Assembly (NCBI RefSeq): GCF_007713735.2
Contig: NZ_VMNW02000014.1
Span: forward strand, 1-64,000
DNA from: Amycolatopsis acidicola
Lineage (GTDB): Bacteria > Actinomycetota > Actinomycetes > Mycobacteriales > Pseudonocardiaceae
Direction of reading: 5' to 3'
DNA length: 64,000 nt
Below are positions 20,102-28,769 of the stretch, piece by piece. The notes below the pieces were generated by a model. That model had not been told where the DNA came from and ran no database searches. It was given only the letters and a program-made list of their open reading frames with translations. The stretch's first letter is position 1. The number at the start of each line of letters is the position of its first letter. Position numbers and translations under genes: made by a program.

Positions 20102-21417
20102 ATCAGGGCTCCGGCCAAGTGCTCGTCGGCCACCGCGGCTACGGCCTCGCGCCAGTTGCCGACCATCGCCCGCACGACCGTCCGCGCCTGGCCCGTGTCC
20201 GGGTAGCGCACGCGGACCGACAAACCGGAAAACGTCCGGGCGACCCAGATCTGGACCCCGTCCGCCTCGGCCGCCGCGGACACGTGCTGCGGGCGCAGCC
20301 CGTCGATTCCAGCAGCGCCGGGCAACCGGCGATAGTCGACATAGGACACCATGAACACGTCGCGCCGATCCCAGCGCAGCGGACGGGAGAGCGACGACAA
20401 CGCCTGGTCGAGCGGCAACGCCGCCAGCTGCCTCGCCCGCCGGAGGCTCGCGGCGGTCTCGGCGAGACTCGTGTCCGCCGTGACGGGAGCCGTTGTCGTG
20501 AACCAGCCGAGCGCGTGCTCGTCGCCCGGCCGGCGGGTCTGTACGGGCATCAACGCCGAGGTTGCGGCCGGGCCGCCGATCGCCTGCAGCGCCCGCGCGA
20601 GTGTGGTGAGCAACGCGCCGTTCGTGGTGCTCCCGGAGAGACGCGCGGCTTCGGCCAGCCGCAGGGTGGTGCCGGCGTCCGCGAGCCGGCCGAGTTCCGT
20701 GCCCGGTTCCGCCGTCGCGCCCGGTGCCAGTCCGAGCGGCAGCGGGAACTGCGGCAACCGGTAGCCGACCGACTCGAAGTGCGCCCGCCACAGCGCCGGG
20801 TGCGGGTCGCCGGCCGGCGGCGGCTCGCACCACTCCGCGACACGGGAGACGAAGCACCCGGCGGGCGGGAGTTCCTGGCCCCGGTACAGCCGCGACATGT
20901 CCCGCACGGCCAAGGCGATCGAATGCGCGTCGACGTGCAGATGGTCGAAGCCCAGCACGATGGTGGACACGTCGGGACGCGAGACCGCGGCCAGCGCGAA
21001 GGCCGGGTAGCCGAACGGCGCGCATTCGGTGTCGAGTAACGCGCGCACGAGTTCCGTGGTCTCCGTGGGCGACGACGTTTCCCTTGGCCAGCGCGGCAGG
21101 CACACCACCTGCGCGGGGTCGTAGCGGTCCGCGCGCGGCTCACCGTCCTCGTTCGTCACCTCGCACTGCAGGGTGCTGTGTCGCGAGATCAGCGCGTGGT
21201 AGGCGGCGGTCAGCTCGGTCGCCGAGATCGGGCCGGGCACCTCGAACGTGGCGGCCAGCCAGACGGTCCGCTCACCGGCGACCGCCGCGCGCAGGTGGTT
21301 GCGCTGGTTGACCGACAGCGGCACCGGCTCAGGGCGGACGGAGCGATCCAGCAACACGCGCCACGACAGGACCTGTCCCGGCGCGAGCTGCCACCGGTCG
21401 GCGGCGGTGATGCGCAT
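20098..21417 (-). CDS. Condensation-domain/PapA-like acyltransferase (paralogue 1)
   Basis: A 439-aa stand-alone protein of the CoA-dependent acyltransferase superfamily. The active-site motif is HLHVD (His159-Asp163) in LGFDHLHVDAHS; Ala replaces the usual Gly after Asp. A second conserved patch is HALGWFTTTAPV. Two chloramphenicol-acetyltransferase-like lobes are implied by length. There are no carrier or adenylation domains, as in mycobacterial PapA proteins that acylate glycolipids. Its ATG overlaps the previous gene's TAA by one base, and its TAG stop lies inside the CTAG flank of the MITE-like element. Acyl donor and acceptor unknown. Confidence 0.75.
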   Translation of the reverse strand: MRITAADRWQLAPGQVLSWRVLLDRSVRPEPVPLSVNQRNHLRAAVAGERTVWLAATFEVPGPISATELTAAYHALISRHSTLQCEVTNEDGEPRADRYDPAQVVCLPRWPRETSSPTETTELVRALLDTECAPFGYPAFALAAVSRPDVSTIVLGFDHLHVDAHSIALAVRDMSRLYRGQELPPAGCFVSRVAEWCEPPPAGDPHPALWRAHFESVGYRLPQFPLPLGLAPGATAEPGTELGRLADAGTTLRLAEAARLSGSTTNGALLTTLARALQAIGGPAATSALMPVQTRRPGDEHALGWFTTTAPVTADTSLAETAASLRRARQLAALPLDQALSSLSRPLRWDRRDVFMVSYVDYRRLPGAAGIDGLRPQHVSAAAEADGVQIWVARTFSGLSVRVRYPDTGQARTVVRAMVGNWREAVAAVADEHLAGALI

Positions 21418-22853
21418 TACGCGACCGGGACGGGCGAAACGGCTTGCCGGAACACCTGTCTGAGCTGCTCGTGATACTGCCGGACCGGCTCCGCGGCCGC
21501 GGCCGTGTCGGGTGTCTGCGCCAGCAGGTAGAGGTGGTCGGCGTCGCGGTTGATCCATAGCGAGGCGTTCGCCGTGCGGCCGCGGCTGGTGAAATGCACC
21601 CCGCGCTCGTCGGCGGGCCGCCCGGCGCCCGGCAGCCGCCGAAGGTCCAAATAGGACAGCAGCTGCGGGCTGCCGAGCTGCTCCGGGGTGCACACGCCCG
21701 AGGTGACCAAAGTTTCGAGTACGACGTTCACCGGCGCGGCCGCCAGGTCTTTCGCTCGCCTCAGCGCGTCCTGCGCCCGGGCGGTCAGCTCACCGAAGTC
21801 CGCGGCGCCGCCGACCTCGAACGCGATCGGGGCGAACGTGCAGAACCAGCCCTGCGACCGGGCGAATGGGCCCCGATGCCGGGTGCTCAGCACCGTCACG
21901 CCGAAGTAGTTTTCCTTGCCTGCCAGCAGGCGTTCGGTCTCGGCCACCGCAGCGAACACGCCGGCGGTGACCCCGGCGCCCGCTTCCCGGCAGACCCGTT
22001 CGAAGCGCTCGACCTCGTCGCCGTCGAGGAAGGTCAGCTCGCGGATGACCACCGGCGCCCGCTCTCCGTCGGCGAGACCCAGCGGCAGCGGGAAACGGGG
22101 CAGCCTGCCGCCGTTCTCCCGCACGATGCGGACCCATTCCCGCACTTCCGGCGAGTCCGGCCCGTGTTCTTCGGCGTCGCGGCGTTCGAGCGCGACGTAC
22201 GAGCGGAAGTCACCGCGCTCCTCCGGCGTCGGCAGTGCACCGGGGACGAGTTCGGGCCCGCCGGGTTCGGCAAGCTCGGCGGCGTAGAGATCGGCGAGTT
22301 CGGAGCACAGGAGCAGCTGCGAAAGCCCGTCGGTGAAAGCGTGGTCGCAACCCCAGAACAGGCCGAACCGGTCCTGGTTTTCCACCACGCCCAGCGCGAA
22401 ACCCGGCCAGCTGCCGGGGGTGCACTCGGCGTCGAACCGTGCCTCCAGGTGGTGCTGCAGCGCCGTGTCCCAAGCGCCGTCCAAGGCCGGTTCTTCGACG
22501 ACCTCGAACTCGATCGCGTCCGCGGGCACCAGGTGCCGCACGGGTTCCCGGCCCGAGAGGTCGAACCAGGTGCGGAACCCGCCGTGTGCGCGGACGAGCC
22601 GCGCCAGCGCGCGCGTCATCGCCGCGCGGTCCAACGGACCGTCCACAGTGGTCGCGATGCCGGTCCAGGCGCGATGCGGTGTTCCGGTGCGCACGGCGTG
22701 CGCCCACGCACGGAGATGGTCCGCCTGCAGGATCGACGGCGGGCCGGGGTCGACCGGCGCGGCTTCGGCGGCGGAGCGCGCGGCATCCGTCGGCCGCCAG
22801 CGGACCAGCCGCCCCGGCGCCGCCTTCCACGTCGACATGTCCGACAGGATCAC
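21417..22853 (-). CDS. Condensation-domain/PapA-like acyltransferase (paralogue 2)
   Basis: A 478-aa protein related to its two neighbours. The catalytic motif is canonical, HAFTDG (His171-Asp175), in FWGCDHAFTDGLSQLLL; the second motif is SQGWFCTFAPIAFEV and the C-terminal floor-loop region contains LLSYLDLRRLPGAG. The GTG at 22853 makes a 4-bp GTGA overlap with the upstream gene; an ATG at 22838 is the alternative. Three tandem paralogues with tight coupling suggest that several acyl groups are added in sequence, or that subunits associate; both are inference. Confidence 0.76.
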   Translation of the reverse strand: MILSDMSTWKAAPGRLVRWRPTDAARSAAEAAPVDPGPPSILQADHLRAWAHAVRTGTPHRAWTGIATTVDGPLDRAAMTRALARLVRAHGGFRTWFDLSGREPVRHLVPADAIEFEVVEEPALDGAWDTALQHHLEARFDAECTPGSWPGFALGVVENQDRFGLFWGCDHAFTDGLSQLLLCSELADLYAAELAEPGGPELVPGALPTPEERGDFRSYVALERRDAEEHGPDSPEVREWVRIVRENGGRLPRFPLPLGLADGERAPVVIRELTFLDGDEVERFERVCREAGAGVTAGVFAAVAETERLLAGKENYFGVTVLSTRHRGPFARSQGWFCTFAPIAFEVGGAADFGELTARAQDALRRAKDLAAAPVNVVLETLVTSGVCTPEQLGSPQLLSYLDLRRLPGAGRPADERGVHFTSRGRTANASLWINRDADHLYLLAQTPDTAAAAEPVRQYHEQLRQVFRQAVSPVPVA

Positions 22854-24232
22854 GCGCCCACCTCCAGTTCGACCTCCACCGCGACGGCCTCGCGCACCTG
22901 CGTGGCGAACCCGTCGATCAGTTCTTCGACCGCCGCGAGAGCGTGGTCCGACCGCGCGCACCGCGCCGAGACGCTGATTCCGTGCGCGGAATGCACCAGC
23001 CACAGGTAGACCTCGTCCCGGCTGGGTTCCGGGCTGCGCAACGCCCGTGCGTTCCACTCCGGCCACCGGGTGGCGCCCGGCACCCCGCGAACGTCCACAT
23101 AGGACACGACGAACCGGGGCGTGTCTTCGATACCCAGGATGTCCGCGGTCCGGGAGAACGACGTCTTCGCGCAGCCACGTGCTCCGGACACCGCCGCGCG
23201 AGCCTGGGCGACGGCCCCGGCGAAGTCCGGCGCGGCGCCGAGTTCGATGGCCACCGGGCAAAGGCCCACGTACCAGCCGACGGCGTCGGCGTGCTCGCGC
23301 TCGTGCCTCGTGTGCATGGGCATGACGAACGGCAGGCGCGTGTCGCCGGTCAGCGAACGCGCCGCGAGTGCAAGCGCCGCCAGCGCGCCGGACTGGGTTC
23401 CCGTTCCCAGACCGCGGCACAGCCGTTCGAGTCGTTCCGCGTCCTCGGGGCCGATCGCCCAGCGGGACAACGAATGCTGTGGCATACCGGGATCCCCGGC
23501 CGATCCGGCGGCGGCCGGGTACCCGGGGAACCGGTAGTCCTCCGGGCCGGCCAGGAACTCGTGCCAGCGGCGGACGGCCGGGTCCTGCTCGTCGATCACC
23601 GCCGCCAGCGAACGGGCCGCCGCGCTGTGGTCGACGTGGCTGCCGACCTCGGCCGCCGCCAGCGCGGTGTCGTGCTCGCCGGACAGCGCGCGGCTGTAGA
23701 GCGAGTGGAACTCCTGGAACCACAACAACTGCGAGTACGCGTCCATCACGCTGTGGTCGGCGCCGAACGCGACAGTGAACGCTGCGCCGCCCGGCTCGGT
23801 CACTGTCGCGAACAGACAGTGCGGCCATGAACTCGGTGACACAGCGGCGAAATATTCGGTTAACACGTCATGGGCCGTGTTTGTTGTCACGTTGCCGCGC
23901 TCCTCGGCACGGACGTCCACTTCGGTGGCGGCCACCGAACGCCGTTGCCAGCCGGGGTTTTCGCCGCCGGTGCTCCGCACGGTCGTTCGCAACGCCTCGT
24001 GCCGCGCGATCCACGCGCGCAGGGCGCGGCGCACCGCGCCGGCGTCGTAGCGCAGCGGGATCCGCATGACCGAGCCGATCCACGCGCCGGGGACGGCGTC
24101 ACGCAGGTGCGCCTCGTGGTCGTAGGAGATTCCTCGCTCGTCGTCGTGCCAGGAAGCTTTTTCGCAGACGGGCGCCCAGGTTGTGAGGGTCCCATCCGGC
24201 AACGGGTAGGCGGATAGTTCCGTGTACTCCAT
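22850..24232 (-). CDS. Condensation-domain/PapA-like acyltransferase (paralogue 3)
   Basis: A 460-aa protein beginning MEYTELSAYPLPDGTLTTW. The motif is HSVMD (His160-Asp164) in VAFGADHSVMDAYSQLLWFQ, again with Ala after Asp; then HADAVGWYVGLCPVAIEL and FVVSYVDVRGVPGATRW. It is the first gene of a three-gene operon transcribed leftwards, divergent from a fourth acyltransferase-like gene across about 130 bp. Homology to PapA and to NRPS condensation domains is clear by motif; substrate is not. Confidence 0.76.
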   Translation of the reverse strand: MEYTELSAYPLPDGTLTTWAPVCEKASWHDDERGISYDHEAHLRDAVPGAWIGSVMRIPLRYDAGAVRRALRAWIARHEALRTTVRSTGGENPGWQRRSVAATEVDVRAEERGNVTTNTAHDVLTEYFAAVSPSSWPHCLFATVTEPGGAAFTVAFGADHSVMDAYSQLLWFQEFHSLYSRALSGEHDTALAAAEVGSHVDHSAAARSLAAVIDEQDPAVRRWHEFLAGPEDYRFPGYPAAAGSAGDPGMPQHSLSRWAIGPEDAERLERLCRGLGTGTQSGALAALALAARSLTGDTRLPFVMPMHTRHEREHADAVGWYVGLCPVAIELGAAPDFAGAVAQARAAVSGARGCAKTSFSRTADILGIEDTPRFVVSYVDVRGVPGATRWPEWNARALRSPEPSRDEVYLWLVHSAHGISVSARCARSDHALAAVEELIDGFATQVREAVAVEVELEVGA

Positions 24233-24281
24233 TCGTGCGGCCTCGCTGATCGCGTCGTTACTCGCCGTCGGGGAGCAGCAG

Positions 24282-24287
24282 ACTATA
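24282..24287 (-). promoter_or_regulatory. Possible -10 box for the three-acyltransferase operon
   Basis: TATAGT on the minus strand, 50 bp before the ATG of the first gene, in the only AT-rich patch of the divergent gap. No convincing -35 box was found at 17 bp. Confidence 0.35.
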
Positions 24288-24366
24288 TGCGAATTCTTTT
24301 CATGACAGGAGGGGTCGGCGATGTGCTGATCGTCACCGGCTCCGGGGCTTCAACCGACCGGCCGAA

Positions 24367-25776
24367 GTGGACACAATCGGGACCACTCTCCGGGCCGGGA
24401 CGTCGTCGTCCATCCGGCCCCAGCGTAGTTTTCCCCGTCCCCGCCTGGAAGGTGCCGTTGTCATTCGGGCAAGCCGGCTGATCCGTCTCGAGTTCGCGGA
24501 TGACCTGTTCCTGCGCCGCCACCGTGGCGCGCGGACTCCCGCGATCAACCAGTTCGCGTGGCGGTTCGACCGGCCGCCGGGCGAGCAGGCGGTGCGCCGC
24601 TTCCACGAACGGCTGGCCGCCGGTGCGCTGACGCGCCGCGTCGAGCGGTCCAGGGTTCCCACTGCGCGGGATCGTTGGGTGCGCGGTGAAAGACCTCTGC
24701 CACCGCACGTCGAATCCTTGCCCGTCCCGGAGGACGGAATCATGACCTGGTTGCACTCCAGGGTTTCCGCCGGATTGGATCCGGCACGGGCGACGGCGTG
24801 GCAACTGTCCTACGCGCGAACCGGCGATGGTGGAGCGGTGCTGTCGCTGGTCGCCGCGCACGCGATCGCCGATGGCGCCGCGCTGCTCGACGCGCTGCGG
24901 CGCGCGGCCGCCGACGAGCCGCCGCTGCGGATCCCGGACAGGGCAAGCGTTTTGCGCACCCTGCTGTCCGATGTGGCCGACGGCGCCCGCCAGTCGCGGA
25001 TCGTGGCGAAATGGCTGGCGGGCAGGCCGCGCCTGCCTCGCGCCGGCAAGAAGCCCCAGGGGAAACCGGCACCGGGAGAACCGGCACCGCATCCGGACTG
25101 GACCATGCCGCACGTCGTGGTCGAATGCGACAGCACGGAACTCGCCCACGCGGCAGAACACCACGGCGGCAGCGTCAACACGCTCTTCGCGGCCGCGCTC
25201 GCCCGTATCGCGCGAGCGGCAGCCGACAGGGAAGACGCGCCGGAGCCGGACAAGGTCGCCCTGCCGGTGAGCGGCAGGCTGGGCGCGGACGATCTCCGGG
25301 CCAACTCCACGAAGATCGCGATGGCGGTCTTCGGCTCGGAGGCCCTGCGCAAACGTGAGCTCGCTCCGCTCAAAGCCGCGTGCAAGAAGGCTTACGTCGC
25401 ACTGGCCGCGGCGCCCGCGCCGCCCATCCCACTGGCGCTGATCCAGATGCTGCCCGACCGCGTACTGGACAGGCTGCCGCAACCCCCGGCGGCGTCGGTG
25501 CTCGCGTCCAACCTCGGCGAGCCGCCGCCTGCTTTCCGCGAACTCGGTGGCGTCACGGCGAAAAGTGTTTCCGCGACCGCCCACTATCCGGGAATCGACG
25601 CCGCCGAGGTGGCCACGATCGGGCGCGGAGTCGCGGGCTGGCTGATGATCACCGGCGAGCGCGCGACGGTTTCCGTGTGCGGGCTCGACCCTGGCGGCAT
25701 CCCCGGCCAGGCGAGGCTCCTCGAGCTGATCGTCGGTGAGCTCGCGGAATGGGGAGTGGGTGCCCGCCCGTGGTGA
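24367..25776 (+). CDS. WS/DGAT-like condensation-fold acyltransferase (paralogue D)
   Basis: About 430-469 aa. It aligns along its length with the protein at 28770-30062: DDLFLR, NQFAWRF, SRVPTARDRWVR, HAIADG (His165-Asp169 with this start), LPVSGRLGADDLRANST and ASNLGEPP. The GTG at 24367 is the only standard start before the homology but gives about 36 extra residues without a Shine-Dalgarno; a non-standard start (ATT or CTG) near 24465-24480, after GGAAGG, is possible. Divergent from the three-gene operon; converges with the glycosyltransferase with 5 bp between stops. Confidence 0.72.
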   Translation: MDTIGTTLRAGTSSSIRPQRSFPRPRLEGAVVIRASRLIRLEFADDLFLRRHRGARTPAINQFAWRFDRPPGEQAVRRFHERLAAGALTRRVERSRVPTARDRWVRGERPLPPHVESLPVPEDGIMTWLHSRVSAGLDPARATAWQLSYARTGDGGAVLSLVAAHAIADGAALLDALRRAAADEPPLRIPDRASVLRTLLSDVADGARQSRIVAKWLAGRPRLPRAGKKPQGKPAPGEPAPHPDWTMPHVVVECDSTELAHAAEHHGGSVNTLFAAALARIARAAADREDAPEPDKVALPVSGRLGADDLRANSTKIAMAVFGSEALRKRELAPLKAACKKAYVALAAAPAPPIPLALIQMLPDRVLDRLPQPPAASVLASNLGEPPPAFRELGGVTAKSVSATAHYPGIDAAEVATIGRGVAGWLMITGERATVSVCGLDPGGIPGQARLLELIVGELAEWGVGARPW

Positions 25777-25781
25777 TCCCT

Positions 25782-27035
25782 TCAGACCGCGGCTTCCAGC
25801 CTGCCGGTGGCCGCCGACACGGCGTCGGCCACCGGGGTCATCCGTTCCGCGAACCGCTCTGCCCTGGCCCGGACCTCAGGGCGCGACATCGCCGCGACCG
25901 CGGCGGTCAGCGAAGCCGCGTCGAGCCGCGAGAACCGGACCGAAGTGCCGATACCGTGCCCGCGCAGGATCGCCGCCCACATCGGCTGATCGGCGCTGAA
26001 CGGGCAGACCACGGAAGGCTTTCCGGCGCGCACGACCGCCGCGGTGGTCCCGGCTCCGCCGTGGTGCACCACAACCGAGCACTTCGGCAGGACCTCGGCG
26101 TGCTCGACCGCGGGCGTGACGAACAGCCGTGCGTCGGCGGGCCGCTCGAAACCACTCCAGCCCGCCACGACGAGCGCGCGCACCCCGAGTTCATCGCACA
26201 TCCGGGTGACCGAATCCAGCACCGCGGCCGGATCCGGCACGGGCATGCTGCCGAATCCGACGTACACTGGCGGCGGCCCGCCGGCGAGCCAGGATTCCAG
26301 TTCCCCGTCGATGTTTTCGGCAGGCCGCGCCGACCAGGGCAGGTCGAGCGAGCCCACCAGCGGGCGCCGGTTTCCCCATTCCCCGGCCAGACCTGGGACC
26401 AGCGCGGCATCGTAAGCCTGCACCTCCGTGGCGCCCCTGTCCCGCAACCGGCTCGGGAGGTCGACGACGGCGGGCGGCAGGCCGAGCTCCTTCCGGTGCT
26501 CGTTCTCGGCCTTCCGGGTCAGCGCCCACCGCACGGCTTCGCCCGCGCGCCACGTGGAACTCCGCACGCGGGCGCTCTTCCCGCCGAAAGACACCAGCGG
26601 TACAACGGAATTCGCGCGCACCGGGCAGTAATGCAAGGCGGCGAAAGCGATTTCGCGCGCTTCGGCGACCGCCGCGCCCATCTCCTGGCCGAGCAACCCG
26701 GTCACGACGACATCGGCCTTCACCGACAGTCGCTCGATTCCCTCCCGCAGCTCGGTCCAGCCGTATGCCGCGACTTCGCGCAGCGCCCGCGCACGCCGCC
26801 GGGGATCCGCCGAGCGCATTTCCTTGCGCACCAACGACGAGGTCAGCAACTCCCGGCTGTCCACGCCGATCTCGATCGCGTCGAGGCCGAGCCGGCGCGC
26901 CATCGGCAGCAGGTTCGGCGCCACCCCGAGCTCCACCCGGTGCCCGCGCTCACGCAGTCCGGCCGCGACGGCAAGGCCCGGTTGCACGTCACCTCGGCTG
27001 CCCACCAGAGCGAGCGCGAACGTTCTCGTCTGCAT
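25782..27035 (-). CDS. MGT/GT1-family glycosyltransferase
   Basis: A 417-aa GT-B fold enzyme. The acceptor-domain start TFALALVGSRGDVQPGLAVAAGL is the signature of sterol/antibiotic/glycopeptidolipid-type GT1 enzymes (the GSRGDVQP group), and the C-terminal donor site is VVHHGGAGTTAAVVRAGKPSV with DQPMWA. It transfers a sugar from an NDP-sugar to a lipid or natural product. ATG at 27035 chosen because homology begins there; 11 more codons are open upstream. Only 26 bp separate it from the divergent ABC transporter. Acceptor unknown. Confidence 0.85.
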   Translation of the reverse strand: MQTRTFALALVGSRGDVQPGLAVAAGLRERGHRVELGVAPNLLPMARRLGLDAIEIGVDSRELLTSSLVRKEMRSADPRRRARALREVAAYGWTELREGIERLSVKADVVVTGLLGQEMGAAVAEAREIAFAALHYCPVRANSVVPLVSFGGKSARVRSSTWRAGEAVRWALTRKAENEHRKELGLPPAVVDLPSRLRDRGATEVQAYDAALVPGLAGEWGNRRPLVGSLDLPWSARPAENIDGELESWLAGGPPPVYVGFGSMPVPDPAAVLDSVTRMCDELGVRALVVAGWSGFERPADARLFVTPAVEHAEVLPKCSVVVHHGGAGTTAAVVRAGKPSVVCPFSADQPMWAAILRGHGIGTSVRFSRLDAASLTAAVAAMSRPEVRARAERFAERMTPVADAVSAATGRLEAAV

Positions 27036-27061
27036 AGCCGGAACTGTAAGGGATTTCGCCC

Positions 27062-28009
27062 ATGACACAAGAGCCCGCCATCCGCGCGGAAGGACTGGTG
27101 AAGGCGTTCGGGTCGCACCGGGCCGTCGCCGGGATCGATCTCGAAGTGCCGCGGGGATCGGTGTTCGCGCTGCTCGGCCCGAACGGCGCGGGGAAGACCA
27201 CGACAGTGCGTATGCTGGCCACGCTGCTGCGCCCGGACAGCGGACGCGCCACGGTTTTCGGCCACGACGTGGCGCGGGAACCGGCCGCGGTGCGGAAGCT
27301 GGTCTCCCTCACCGGGCAGTACGCGTCTGTCGACAACGCGCTCACGGCAACGGAAAACCTCGTGATCTTCGGGCGGCTGCGCGGCCTGTCCCGGCGGCGG
27401 TCCCGCGAGCGCGCCGCGGAACTGTTGCGGGACTTCGATCTGCCGGACGCCGCGCGACGCCCGGTTTCGGGCTTCTCCGGCGGGATGCGGCGGCGGCTCG
27501 ACCTGGCGGCCAGTCTCGTCGTCCGCCCGGCACTGCTGTTCCTCGACGAACCCACCACGGGCCTGGACCCGCGGACCCGCAACGGGATGTGGTCGGCCGT
27601 ACGGTCCCTTGTGGACGAAGGCACGACGGTGCTGCTGACCACGCAGTACCTCGAAGAGGCCGACCGGCTCGCCGACCGGATCGCGGTGATCGACCGCGGC
27701 CGGGTCGTGGCCTCGGGTACCGCGGCTTCGTTGAAGGATTCGCTCGGGCGGTCCTCGCTGCGGTTGAGGGTCGCCGTCCCCGCCCAGTTCGGCGCCGCGA
27801 AGGACGTGCTCACCGGCCTTTTCGGCGCGGGAGTGAACCCCGGCGATGACGCGAGCACGCTGACCGTCCCGGTCGAGGATCCTGGTGTCGTGGCCGATGT
27901 CGCGCTCGCCCTCCGGGCGCGGTCGGTGCGCATCGGGGAGATCGCGGTGGTCCGCCCTTCGCTCGACGAGGTCTTCCTGTCACTGACCGGACCGGGGCGC
28001 GAGTCATGA
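27062..28009 (+). CDS. DrrA-like ABC transporter ATP-binding protein
   Basis: A 315-aa ATPase. Walker A GPNGAGKTT (39-47), signature FSGGMRRRLDLAASL, Walker B LLFLDEPTTGLDPRTR, then the DrrA-type C-terminal extension. LTGQYASVDNALTATENL is typical of the daunorubicin-resistance/lipid-export group. Its stop overlaps the permease start by 4 bp (ATGA). It powers export, probably of the acylated product of this cluster (inference from position). Confidence 0.9.
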   Translation: MTQEPAIRAEGLVKAFGSHRAVAGIDLEVPRGSVFALLGPNGAGKTTTVRMLATLLRPDSGRATVFGHDVAREPAAVRKLVSLTGQYASVDNALTATENLVIFGRLRGLSRRRSRERAAELLRDFDLPDAARRPVSGFSGGMRRRLDLAASLVVRPALLFLDEPTTGLDPRTRNGMWSAVRSLVDEGTTVLLTTQYLEEADRLADRIAVIDRGRVVASGTAASLKDSLGRSSLRLRVAVPAQFGAAKDVLTGLFGAGVNPGDDASTLTVPVEDPGVVADVALALRARSVRIGEIAVVRPSLDEVFLSLTGPGRES

Positions 28010-28758
28010 CCGCGTTCGGCCAGTCGTGCACGCTCGCCTACCGGGGACTGCTGCGGATCCGGCACGATCCCCAGCGCCTGTTCGACGTCGTGGCGTTGCC
28101 GGTGGTGGTGACCGTGCTGTTCGCCGGTGTGTTCGGCGGGGCGGTTTCCGGTTCCGTCGGCGCGTACCTGCCGCGGCTGGTCCCCGGCGTGCTCGTGCAG
28201 ATCGCCGTCACCGCGTCGGTGGTCACCGGCGTCCAGTTGCGCGACGACATGGACCGCGGGGTGTTCGACCGCTTCCGCTCGTTCCCGATCAGCCGGGTGG
28301 CGCCGCTCGCCGGGGCGCTGCTCGCGGACGTGGTGCGGTACGTGGTGGCGTCGGCGGTCACCGTGCTGGTCGGGCTGGCGCTGGGGTACCGCCCGCAGAG
28401 CTGGGCGGGGCTGCTCGCCGGCTGCGCGCTGGTCGTCGGCTGTGCCTTCGCGCTCAGCTGGATCTTCGCGTTCCTCGGCGTCGTGATGCGCAGCGCGTCG
28501 GCCGTGCAGGGTTCGTCGATGCTGGTGCTGATGCCGCTGTCGTTCATGTCCAACGCACTGGTACCGACCACCACGATGCCCGGCTGGATGCAGCGGGTCG
28601 CCGAGGTGAACCCGATCTCGCACCTGGTCTCCGCGGTGCGTCAACTGTCCGAAGTGGAGCCGGGAGCGGGCTCGGTGGGCTGGGCGGTGGCCGGTTCCGC
28701 CGCCGTGCTCGCGCTGATGGCTCCCCTCACCGTGCGGGCCTACGTCCGCCGCGACTGA
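28006..28758 (+). CDS. ABC-2 type permease (DrrB-like)
   Basis: A 250-aa membrane protein with about six transmembrane segments (for example LFDVVALPVVVTVLFAGVFGG, ALSWIFAFLGVVMRSA, VAGSAAVLALMAPLTVRA) and the conserved NPISHLVSAVRQL near the end. It forms the exporter with the preceding ATPase. Followed after 11 bp by another acyltransferase-like gene with GAAAGGA before its GTG, so all three share a transcript. Confidence 0.9.
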   Translation: MTAFGQSCTLAYRGLLRIRHDPQRLFDVVALPVVVTVLFAGVFGGAVSGSVGAYLPRLVPGVLVQIAVTASVVTGVQLRDDMDRGVFDRFRSFPISRVAPLAGALLADVVRYVVASAVTVLVGLALGYRPQSWAGLLAGCALVVGCAFALSWIFAFLGVVMRSASAVQGSSMLVLMPLSFMSNALVPTTTMPGWMQRVAEVNPISHLVSAVRQLSEVEPGAGSVGWAVAGSAAVLALMAPLTVRAYVRRD

Positions 28759-28769
28759 AAGGACCGCCC

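Noticed and set aside
24287..24481. 64-residue frame starting MRILFMTGGVGDVLIV upstream of the fourth acyltransferase
   Set aside because: Resembles a Rossmann start only briefly, then becomes Pro/Ser/Arg-rich noise; it overlaps the promoter and the next gene in another frame.
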